Positions 37,201-46,325 of a DNA stretch of 64,000 nt are shown piece after piece. The stretch is from Gyrodactylus bullatarudis (lineage: Eukaryota > Platyhelminthes > Monogenea > Gyrodactylidea > Gyrodactylidae). Each line of letters starts with the position of its first letter. Within the stretch, counting starts at the first letter, position 1. The DNA is taken from the NCBI GenBank assembly GCA_012064415.1, contig SSNU01000054.1, forward strand, positions 1-64,000, in the 5' to 3' direction. Below the pieces are notes generated by a model that saw only the letters and a program-made list of their open reading frames with translations, was not told where the DNA came from and did no database searches. The translations under genes were made by a program, and so were the position numbers.

Positions 37201-40200
37201 TTATATTTGATTTAGGATGTGAATTAATCGAAATCGATTAGTGTATGCATGTACCACTATTGAGATTCCAGGTGAATCAATGATACATGAAAAGATCAAT
37301 TATTATCAAGTCAACTTTAATTAAAATACAATCAAATAATAATAATACTCACCTAATTGGATTCAGGTTACAAATGGTGAAAATCAATTGACTAGAATTA
37401 TCATTTGTGGGACAAACATTTGGAATCTGGTTACTATCGGCGAAGGCTTTTGACTTTTTCACGATAAAAAGATTGACAAAAATGATCAAATTAAGAATAA
37501 TTGTCACAAATAACAGACTCATGAAGAGATATCTAAAAAGAAAATTGAGTTTTTTTAATATAGATCTAATCGGAACAAACGCTTCTGCAAAGCCTCTCAC
37601 AGAAGATTCTGATCCAATACCAAAACCATTGGAAAGAATTCTAAAATCTCTTTAGAGAATGGTCATCGAATTGGCTAAAATTGACAAGATTCGAAAGCAA
37701 AAAACTCATTTTGAAAATCAAAATTAACAAAAAAATAATAATTTTTCCCTCTCCACTGAATAAAATTTTTATTTTACATCTTTAATTAAGGATAAAAGGG
37801 TTATTAGCGAAATTCCCAAAAGAATAGAATCAAAATTCAGAGGAAGCGAACAACTAATTAACCCAAACTTCATTAAAAATATACTTTTAGATTGGAAATG
37901 GTATGATTTATTATCAGAGTTAATTCTTTTTAACGTGATAATCTCAAAAAAAAGTATTTTTTTGTTCCAGAACAACATTTAATAATGATTTATGGTTTGA
38001 AAATCCCTTTCCAGACCAGAATATTATTATGCCAAGGGGATACTTTAATTTTAGAGCTGATAGCATGCTCAAAATTGGAGCCAGTGAATATGAAAATAAA
38101 ATCCTTGATTATAATAAAGTCACACTAATAAAACAGTGAGTTAGTTCCGGAAATACATTGGCTCTTGAACGACCATACAAGAGAAACGGAAATGTTTATT
38201 CGTTATGTATTATTCGGTTTCTTATCATTGAAGAAAAAACACACAATATTATAAGATACTTGTGAGAATGGTCAAGTTTTTTGAGTCATTATCTAATCTC
38301 TAATGGATAGAAGTAAAGACTCTCTATACTAAAGAGTAATTGGACAGATATATATTCTAGAGAGGAAATATTCTCCCAGCCAGTTATACACTGTATAATA
38401 TACAGTGGTAATGTCAATAATTTCCTGATGATAGACTGAAAGTACTGATTCTATAATTGATCGTGACGCTAATTAGCAATGTGTGAGACTGTCTTTTATT
38501 TTTGACTAATTTTGGAAAGATTTTTAGCACAGAATTTTTTCATTTAGTTTGATTTGAAAATTCATACATTTTTTCTATCCCTAGTTCTATAGAGAGACAT
38601 TTAAAGGTGATTTATGTTTCATGTTTGAGAAATTCCTTGTTTTTTTACTGAATAATATTATCTCATATTCCTAGAAAATGTCTTTCTCAAGCGAGATGAA
38701 TGAGAAAAGAAAGCTGATAACTAACTAATTCTGAAGAGTCTAGTCACAATTACTTAGGAAGTGATAATGATCAAAATTTCTCATGTCTAATGTTGCAGAT
38801 CACACCTCCTTTATAAAAACAACGTTACTTGAATTAAATTTTTATCATTCCCTCCATTGAAATATATATGGCCCATTCAATTTTGACGCATGTTTGAAAA
38901 TGGATTAACTGCCACTGTATTTAGAAGCATGAACTGATTGCGAATGATGTTTTTATTGCAGTAAGTAAAAATTTTGAGGGTTTAGAATTTTTGAATCTGA
39001 ATGCTTAATGGGTGAAGAGTGTTCACTGAACAGCACACTGTTCAGCACATGTTTCAAGGATGAATATTTCTTAAAACTAATAAATCCTTTGGATAAGTCT
39101 GCACTGAGATGAGGTTTCCCCGTTACACCCAAAAATCTGGTTAAGATCGCAATATTTCTTTGAAAGCGTCTTCAAGACTTTTTACGATAAAGAATACCTA
39201 AAAAAATTTCAAAACCTGTGTAAATTGACTGAAAATTCTTGACTCTGACTGAATAAATGAATATCCTTGGATAATCTCCTAATGCCAATGGGTGGTTAAA
39301 AGATTTTAGCAAACAGATAGTAATGCTGTACTATTAGTACTCACTCGTAGAATCTATCCATCATGACTTCCGTTTATTCAGTCATACTGTTAATTAATTA
39401 TTGATAATGATAACATCTTTGTTTGAGCATAGAGCGTATACGAGTTACTGTATTATTTTTGTCTACAATTTTTCAGTCTACAGTCCTAAAAGATTTTATA
39501 ATAATTTTCCTTGTCAGAATAGAACAAAAAATAATTTAACTGTTAAGACGAATTTTTTCTACAGAAGTTTACCATGATGCAAACTTGAAAAAGATAAATC
39601 CCATAGTCTAAGATGCCAAATTTTTACATGAGATAATTACAAAATAATAATAATAAACTATTCACTGAAAAACTAGATGATATGATTAGGTCGTTATATG
39701 CATAAGGACAAGGTTAGATGGATTTTATGAACCTATATTGAGTTTTTACCAGCTCATTAGCACTTTTAGTCAAATTGAGGCAGAACTAAGCTTCTGTTGC
39801 AGTTAATTATTCTGGAAAGAGTTTGCGAAAAGATAAAAGGTCCGATATCAACTCATATTTCTGTGAAATCCCATTTTTGAAGAATAGGAAGATACACTTC
39901 TCCACGAGTTTTGGTGCTTGAGAAAGCACACACCCTGTTTTTTTCAGCCAAGAAATCCTTAATGATTTTTAATTAGGTCGTGTTGAGTTAGAGCTGTAAT
40001 TACTCAGTGTGCGCTGACAAAGTCTTTGTGACTTGAGTGTAATTAGTAATTAAAGGGTGTAAAAATATAAAGACAAGATGATGAATTAATTTCTCCATTT
40101 AAAATTCAGATTTTTTTATAATTTTACTCATACTAAACGAACGAGTTCAATAGGGTTTAGTGGTAAAGATCGAATCTGGATAAGTTTCTCTACAAAATGA

Positions 40201-43200
40201 GACCGAAAACCAAAACAAAATTTTCCCAAAAGATGATTTTTCAAAATACTTGACCTACTTTAAAGTATGATTATTATAGGAAAAAACTGCTTCAAGAGTC
40301 AAAAACAGGGTGTTTGCTCTCTCAAACACCAACACTGGTGGAGAAGTGTATGAAAAATTTCAATTTTGGCCGTATAAAATTAGATTTTCCCATTAACCCT
40401 TCATGTCCCAAATTATTTTTTTTCGTCACACAAATGAGAAAATTTGCAACATAACCAAAATAATTACGCTGATTCTGAATCTGAATTCCTTTTTGTAAGC
40501 CGACTCACCATTTCAGAGGTAATAGAGGTTAAAATTGGCATTTTTTGGCTCTAAAACCAGTTATCTTCTAAACTATAAGAGATATCGAGCAGGCGATTGT
40601 ATATTTGAAATCTACAACTATTGTTTTACGATAGAATGTAATTTTATTTCTTTCTAAGACCTCAGCAAATAGGTTTTCAAAAAAACCTTCTAAATATTTT
40701 TCAAATATTTGACAACATTTTCAAAAAATCACCCTTCTTCAAGTAGCTATAAACTGCATCAGTGAAAAGCTATTTTTATGAATTATACATATCTTTGTAG
40801 CTTAATAAATTTCCTTTCTAAAGAGGGGTAAACAAAGTGTTTTGGGTATCTTTCAGTTGAAATTATCGCTCGCGAAAGAGACTGGTGGAACAATGGGACA
40901 TGAAGGGTTAAAACCCATTTTGACATTGCTGAACAATAATACTACTCATAAAAATACATGTATTCATAGAGCAATTCACAGTGTTACTAACGCTCTAATG
41001 AAAACTTTAAAAAACTATAGTACAGTATTTTGTACTGTAATAAATAAATGTTCATTCTTTCTAAAAATTTTTATCATCGTTTGTTATATACTCACCTTTG
41101 ATGTGCCATTTCATTAGTGAATTAGAATAATATTGATTTTATACTGAACAAAATATTCTAGTTATTACATACAATAAAATTATTATAGAGTAGGAATAAA
41201 ACTAATTCTTCAATATTCACCTATTCGTCATAATTAAAACTAATTGGAGATGCTGAAGGAATTCGTTTTCATGTCATTGATGTTAAAAAGCCCTTAGTGA
41301 TTCAGATAAATTACTGCAAAACAAGAGGGGGGCAAAATTTATTTATATTGAAAGAGATCACAAGATTTTCAATTTCCTCGCGTTCAACAAGAACAGAAAT
41401 GATCTCAGTTTATCTTGATCTTTTCTTAGGATCGATGAGAAATGGTAAAGTAGAGAATGAATTTAATTACTTTTGACGTTTTTGTCAAGGAGACAAGCTA
41501 TCGAAGAAATTAAAGTGTATCTAGAATTCAAACCAAAATGTAGTATTAACAAACTTTTCCAATCCTCATGGTCATTTGCAGAATCGCTTTAGTTTTTCAA
41601 TGAACTTCAAGAAGAAGGGCTATGTAAAGTTGTACGGTACAATTAAGAAAAAATCAAGAGGTTATCTTATTCAGATTAGAATGAGTCCATACAATGGTTA
41701 TGTATCAAGAGTATCTGACATTCTATCAACAGTAATGATTACTCCTACTCACTCTGATGAGAATAATAATAGTTTATTTCAATAATTAAATTTAAATTAA
41801 TACCAAGGCATCAACAGAAAATGATTTCAATGAACAGGAAATTTTGAAGAATTCTTCATTTCCGTCAGGAGAGAGATTATTTTTAATGGAAATTCTATTG
41901 TACAAACTCAATAAAATAAATATTATTATTAATCATTTCTACATAATAATCTAGAGATAATCAAACTACTCCCAGAACTACTAGTTCCAAACAACCCATT
42001 AATACAATACAATCAAGTATACGTATACATCTTGTATATGTATGTAGAACATTGCTTAAAAAGTGTTCATCTCTATACAATTTTCTGGCATTTTTCCAGA
42101 ATATATATAAGCATATTCAGAAAAGTTACAAGTGGATATTTTACTAGTAAATATTGAAAAATTATTAATAACCAAGCGGAATTTCTGTTGTCATTAATTT
42201 AAACATACATACTCCCTTATGTGGATAGAAGTTGTAAGGATAACCAAAAATGTCATTCATTCACGCAGTCTACATAGATTTTCATAGGCTGTGACAAGTT
42301 TGAACGCATGCAGGATCACTCAAGAGTTCTAACAATGACATTGATGTTTTCAAATGATAGATTAAGAGAGCAACAACAGGCTTAGGAAATAAACAAGGTT
42401 GAATGAAGTAATAGGGATTCTAAATGGCAGGAAATGAGTAGTATATTGTGTTATAATACTTATCACAGTGATAAATATTACAATTTTATGCTCTAATTAA
42501 AGTTTTTTGAGTATTATATATTCCCATTCTGAGTATTATTAATAGTAGGTTAACTAGATTTACTTCAAAGTATTTTTAAGAATGTAATTCAACAAGAAAA
42601 AGATCAAAGATGGTGTAAAGAATACATATAAGAGCTCATCAATAAAGTTTTTGGTGGGGAACAGGTAAAATTGGTCACTAGAGACTATTACTGTATTTTG
42701 TTAGACATTGTAATGATTTTATCTGCAATAATTTTTTATTTCCAAATCATTTAACTTGACTATAGATGAAAGGAAATTATTATTATTATTGCATAATCAA
42801 GAGTTATTTTGTTTCATATATATTTTTAGTGGAATTCTCGTTTCAATGAAAAAATTAATGCTTTTCATCCAGCGTAAACTCTATTTTTAACCTTTGGTTT
42901 TTAGAACATTTATGGAAAATTCGAGAATTATTAAATTATTTCTGATATTCGCAAGGGATTTCTCAGTAGACTGCAATGTTTGAATTTATAACAGAAAATA
43001 TTTTTAGGACTAATTTTGTGATCAGCCTTTTAGAAATTTAGAAAAGATTAAGCTTCGTATCTTTTATGCAATTAAACTCTGGAGTTTCTGTACTAGATTT
43101 GTTCTCATTTACATTTAATTTGTTCTACTTTCAGGGGGGGTTCACCTGTATAATTTTCAAATATTTTTTTGCAAAACTCATTCAAATAGAGAATTTTATT

Positions 43201-44100
43201 CATAGAGAAATCCATAATTTTTTCTAAAATCAAAGATATTTTCGATCTTATAAATCATTAATAAAACTGTTCAAAATGTACACATTGGCCGTAACATGTG
43301 CAATTCCAACCGATCAAGCTTTAGATATAATTTATTAGAACATAGTTATCGAATGTATAACTAAGATCTAGTTTTATGAAAATTAAAGTATTAAAAATAT
43401 CATCATGGACTGTTTATAATCCAGTGAACTCAGAAAATAATTTGATTAAATAAATATCTTGTACTTTTAGTAAAAGTATAATGAATTAAAAAGCTACTGC
43501 AGAGTATAAAAATATTTGATTGTAAAAATTATTATTATCAGTAGATATTAATTAAAAAATGAAAGGATAGAATAATTCATAGATTGACACCTTTTTGACA
43601 CAAAGAGGACAAAAATTATAGAAATTTACTCACATTCTAAATTTTTCTCGATTTCCATAGGAGAATTTCCTTCTTTGTTTTTTATTTTTGTAAATTTTAA
43701 GAGGGTCTTCTGATTCCGGCCAATCCTTGGAACAGGAATAAATATTGTTCAAGTGATATTGATTATAATCTCGAGAGATATTCGGATGTGTTGAAATTTC
43801 GTCATTAGATTCGTTGGAATGTTCAGGTGGGGCCAGGTAATTTTTACAAGTTGTCGCTTGAATTTCCCTCTCATTAAACAGCATGTCTGTACTTTTTCCA
43901 AGAGAAGCTGTCTTATCATTCTGAAGGCATGTATAGGTTCTTGGAGAAGGACACAACTGAAAGAGATTGACAGATTCCCCTCGACTCGGTTGACGCGCTG
44001 AGTTCATGATCCAAAACCTTTTTGAATCTGGAGAACAGGGATTTTTCGCTGAATTGACCAGAGGACTTTCCTCGTAAAAATATTTACTCCCAACAGACAT
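19243..44100 (-). CDS. Divergent DEG/ENaC-family ion channel subunit
   Basis: Ten exons in consistent phase: 44100-43634, 37640-37353, 31746-31609, 30892-30795, 27286-27048, 25810-25768, 24831-24566, 22729-22134, 20327-20224, 19640-19243; 878 residues. The order fits DEG/ENaC channels: a cytoplasmic N terminus, a gating-type segment (SSVRGFAEAF, with the family Gly but Arg where His is usual), TM1 at about 191-214, then TICNLNPIR matching the FPAVTICNLN-R signature just after TM1. A GVCYQT segment and a CQCEEGIC cluster follow in the ectodomain, and TM2 is at about 748-770 after LMEIIKQ. DEG/ENaC subunits form trimeric amiloride-sensitive Na+ channels gated by peptide, acid or touch. Odd points: the ectodomain (about 530 residues) is longer than usual, Cys are few, and the Gly/Ser-X-Ser filter before TM2 is not evident. 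A conserved-looking open piece at 30156-30111 does not fit the phase and is left out. The family call rests mainly on the post-TM1 signature. Confidence 0.62.
20494..21303. mobile_element. Non-autonomous MULE element with transposase remnant
   Basis: Long inverted terminal repeats (about 160 bp) begin GGGATAAATACAAAAAGTGT at the left and end ACACTTTTTGTTATTATCC at the right. Flanking T-rich sequence is compatible with a 9-bp duplication, but the run of T makes this imprecise. The interior (20690-20900) encodes a piece of MULE transposase (LTSTGIDGNNKIF, SNNPNIFIIS) that corresponds to LTATGIDANNKIF and SNNPNIVIIS of the intact copy at 51.5 kb. The rest of the transposase is gone. It sits in an intron of the channel gene. 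Confidence 0.85.
23164..24303 (-). mobile_element. Penelope-like element fragment with long inverted arms
   Basis: Arms of about 210 bp (23164-23372 and 24094-24303) are nearly perfect inverted copies. Between them, on the minus strand, lies a GIY-YIG endonuclease fragment (VVYKFKCPCKVEYIGHKTRR, with the Cys pair and YIG), then a frame change and a C-terminal tail to 23590. Terminal repeats in inverted orientation and a C-terminal GIY-YIG are typical of Penelope-like retroelements. The reverse-transcriptase part is absent, so it is immobile. It is located in intron 24565-22730 of the channel gene. Confidence 0.82.
24234..24273 (+). ncRNA. Candidate hammerhead ribozyme in Penelope-type terminal repeat
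   Basis: The core order fits a hammerhead: a 4-bp helix I (GAGG 24234-24237 with CCTC 24270-24273), CTGATGA at 24238-24244, GAAA at 24253-24256, a 4-bp helix III (ATAA with TTAT, loop AGCGC), and T at 24269 as the cleavage-site base. Penelope-like elements are known to carry hammerhead motifs. Against it, helix II (GTATGCCT between the two core boxes) can hardly pair. The opposite arm (minus strand, 23236-23198) has the same core but lacks the U before the cleavage site. Confidence 0.4.
25282..25530 (-). mobile_element. LINE 3'-end fragment
   Basis: The minus-strand frame contains LKLIMSHRSKLDYSISLLYS followed by HLHKPDD, which matches the 3' end of the LINE at 4.8 kb (IMSHIRSKIDYSITLLYPDLH). 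Only this end is left. It lies in an intron of the channel gene. Confidence 0.7.
26224..26636. mobile_element. hAT-type MITE, family 2
   Basis: Termini TAGGCTAGGGTGA and TCACCCTAGCCTA are inverted. The flanks are TTGCTTGT and TTGCTTAT, an 8-bp duplication with one mismatch. A second copy lies at 48671-49062 in opposite orientation. No coding sequence is present. It sits in an intron of the channel gene. Confidence 0.8.
27477..28323. mobile_element. Second MULE-derived non-autonomous element, 9-bp target duplication
   Basis: Termini GGGATAATTAC and GTAATTATCCC belong to inverted repeats of about 170-190 bp made of ACAAATGGACATACC-like words. The exact 9-bp repeat TTAAATTAA flanks both sides (27468-27476 and 28324-28332), as expected for Mutator-like elements. 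The interior (27843-28018) encodes a transposase scrap (ILSDREKGL, YCLYHIGKNI) related to the 51.5-kb transposase, but the terminal repeats are a different family. Confidence 0.88.
28683..29440. mobile_element. Terminal-inverted-repeat element, family unassigned
   Basis: The ends TATATGTTGTGCGCAATTTA and its complement (with CTTCCTAAATTGCGCACAAC) are inverted, and similarity continues inward (GGTCGACCAAAATAGGAAG, then AAAGGTCAAA and homopolymeric C/G runs). The target duplication cannot be fixed because the flank is itself TATA. No transposase is visible. It lies in an intron of the channel gene. Confidence 0.7.
31905..34145 (-). mobile_element. Decayed LINE with endonuclease and reverse transcriptase
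   Basis: Reading on the minus strand, 34145-33540 encodes an endonuclease/exonuclease/phosphatase domain (SILGDFNFPC, LDLILSNV, FSDHNII). After frame breaks follow the reverse-transcriptase motifs: PDCSQHGFLSGRNTSSN, HYLDISKAFDRLKFSYI, NSGVPQGSTIGPLIFN and KYADDLKFIF. This order is that of Jockey/CR1-type LINEs. At least three frame changes and a decayed 3' third make it a pseudogene. It occupies intron 37352-31747 of the channel gene and shares its family with the copies at 3.8-5.1 and 25.3-25.5 kb. Confidence 0.88.
34981..35450 (+). other. Orphan coding-like fragment, not recognised
   Basis: An open frame (34981-35247) reads SYNRYDMSLFCAMMDRLGIS, then LAFNTALLTIGPLREENC, with protein-like composition. 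It is followed by further coding-like sequence in other frames (IRFDHIPSINQGVERQ near 35310-35360). I do not recognise the source; a decayed transposon or captured gene piece is likely. It lies inside the large intron 37352-31747 of the channel gene, on the opposite strand. Confidence 0.35.
35564..36208. mobile_element. Tc1/mariner-like MITE (TA duplication), copy 1
   Basis: Inverted ends CACTTGAGCACCAGTTTTCG and CGAAAACTGGTGCACAAGTG are flanked by TA on both sides (35562-35563, 36209-36210). Similarity of the ends continues inward for about 60 bp (GGGGTGTGCA, AAAGACATGAA). No transposase is present. Confidence 0.82.
39895..40348. mobile_element. Tc1/mariner-like MITE (TA duplication), copy 2
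   Basis: Inverted ends CACTTCTCCACGAGTTTTGG and CAACACTGGTGGAGAAGTG are flanked by TA on both sides (39893-39894, 40349-40350). The inner words AACAGGGTGTTTGCT and AGCACACACCCTG also pair. The ends resemble those of the 35.6-kb element, so they are sister families. It lies 45 bp from the piggyBac-type MITE. Confidence 0.8.
40397..40907. mobile_element. piggyBac-type MITE with TTAA duplication
   Basis: Ends CCCTTCATGTCCCA and TGGGACATGAAGGG are perfect 14-bp inverted repeats. Both are bordered by TTAA (40393-40396 and 40908-40911), the piggyBac target. It is 511 bp with no coding sequence. A nearly identical inverted copy lies at about 49798-50252. It sits in intron 1 of the channel gene. Confidence 0.88.
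41245..41785 (+). other. Coding-like exons, not recognised
   Basis: Two plus-strand stretches look like protein. One (41248-41486) reads GDAEGIRFHVIDVKKPLVIQ and INYCKTRGGQNLF and ends in TGA. The other starts after an acceptor-like AG at 41579-41580 and reads KKKGYVKLYGTIKKKSRGYL, MSPYNGYVSRVSDIL, ending at 41785. I know no family for them. They may be a small gene or gene remnant inside intron 1 of the channel gene on the opposite strand. Confidence 0.3.
43263..43297. mobile_element. Isolated end of the Ginger2-like element family
   Basis: The stretch containing TGTACACATTGGCCGTAACA matches the right end of the element at 54576-55036 (GTACACATTGGTCGTAACA). No partner end is visible nearby, so this is a fragment. 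Confidence 0.55.
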
Positions 44101-46325
44101 GGTTGATCAACTTTTCCTCTTCATGTAGAATTCTTTTGGGATAAGAAAAGTGTGGATAACAATATTTATTGATGGATCATTAACGTTGCTATTGTTGATA
44201 GTAACAAACTACAAATCAACATTTTATTGGCTATCAATGAGATGAGCCAATCATGATTACTTTAGTACATTCCAAAGAGAGAGTACACCTCACTTTTTCT
44301 CAAAATGTTAAAGTCAAGGGAAAATTCTTGAGTGGGTTTATTATTTCAAGAGTTCTCAATTGAGTCTGCCTAAGCTCAGATGGAAAAGGATGACACGAGA
44401 AGAGGTCATGTTTTCATTAACACTGATGAGAATGCTTGTTTTGATAACCAATCTCTTTCAAACGTTTCGTTACAGCAATTTTTTATTCGATTTTTGATGG
44501 ATTTTAAAATCTAAAATTTTAAGATAGAACAGAATACAAGCTTCTCCTGGAAACCTCAATACAGAAACAGTCTGAAAGGTTCGTTTGAAAAAGGTTGGTT
44601 ATATTCCAGCCAAATCAAAACTTACTCGTATTCATAATAATTTGTGAAACATTTTAAAATTTTTCGACTTTATCTTTGATTCTAAATAATTATGATTTTA
44701 ACAATTTGGTTCAGAGAATAGACTATGATTGTAAATTATTATTTTCAAGTTTCATAGCGAATATCTTATCATGAAATAATAAAATTTTTTTCTGTGCTCA
44801 TTGATATTTTAGTGAAAAAGTTATAAATAATTTAGTTATTAGGATGAATTCTTTTCAAATGTTGACCCACAAATTTTTCAGGGAAATTGAAAAGTGAAAA
44901 ACAAAACTTTATTAATTAGATTAAAAATACTTTTACGATCACTTTTAACGTAATTGATTATATAATAAAAGTTCTTAGTGTAAAAATGTTGGATCATTTT
45001 AGAAATAAACTAATTGATTATAAGTGATTATTCCGAGGCGACTATTTCAAAACTTTGAGTGATCCCAATTCAAGTCTTTACATACAGCATTTACGATCCT
45101 ATTTTTATCAAGCCACTAAAATATTTTTTCTATAATTGGATATAGTTTCAGTTAGCAATTCAAAATTTTAAAATATATCAAAAATCTAAGCTTATTTCAA
45201 TACAGTATAGCATAGGAACTGTAAAATCAATGATCTATTCGATTTAACACCCAAATCTCCTTACCCAAATAAATTAGCTCTGAAGTCACCCTAGGATTCA
45301 ATCGTTAACAAATAAACAAAATTAGTGAGTAAGCTCTTTGAACGCATAGTTTTCAAGATAATTTTGTAAAAAGTCTGTTGAATTTATTTCAGTACCGAAA
45401 TGTCTGGTATTTTTCTATGAAAAAAAGGATTCAATAACTTTGGTATTTATTGAAATTAGGTTTTTATGTTGAATTTTTATCACAAATTTCTGAGCGAAAA
45501 AATAATCAAAGTAATGTAAAAAAATTACTCGTGTGTCATCTAATGGCATCGAAATTTTGGTGTATTATTATCTTTTGTTTGTTATCTTTTCGTATTTTTA
45601 ATCCATCTTTTAGATTATTATTGTAATATATTAGGATGAGTCACACAATTTTTTTATTCATCGTCACAATATTTAAATAAGGAATTACCATTAAGAAGTA
45701 GGTGTATGGTACTAGTGAAATTTCATTAAAATTTACAAAAAATATCAAGTAGATTAATACAGTATTTTAAGTCCTCTTTCGTGAAAAGAAGAGGAGTGGG
45801 AATAATTCTCATAATTTATCTCAAACTTACCTAAATTTTATGAATTTTTATTTCTCAAAAAATATAGAAACATACTTTGAGCAGTTTTTCCAATCTTGAG
45901 ATATATTGGTTGTTAACTTTTGCATGGCTGAAGAAACACAATGAACTACGCATTTGAAGATGAGAAAACACATTAATATTTGCGATCTTGTAAATAAATA
46001 AGACAAGTTCCAAAATAGATAATGAGAGTTAATTATAAACATACTAAAAATTAGTTACTATATCCAGTATGAGAATATCTAACGTTTATCCATGACATAG
46101 ATGGTGATTAATTCAGATTTTTGCTTAGCAGATTTTAAAATTTGAATAATATTATCAGATTAATTAAAACACTGACTTTGTAATAAATAGAGTTTATTGT
46201 TTCAAATATCAAATTAAACGAATTTTCTAGAAAATTTCTAGTAGAAAATTGATAACACAATAAAATTCCACACAATAAAGGACCACCATACCTTATGCAA
46301 AAATATTTCATTTTAAATTTTTTAA
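44101..46325. other. Intergenic region between divergent channel and EDRF1 genes
   Basis: This 2.2-kb AT-rich stretch separates the two start codons and must hold both promoters. I see no coding sequence, RNA gene or recognisable mobile element in it. Confidence 0.5.

Noticed and set aside
40842..41117. Open frame at the right end of the piggyBac MITE
   Set aside because: It starts inside the MITE terminus and continues into the flank, so it is chance open sequence.
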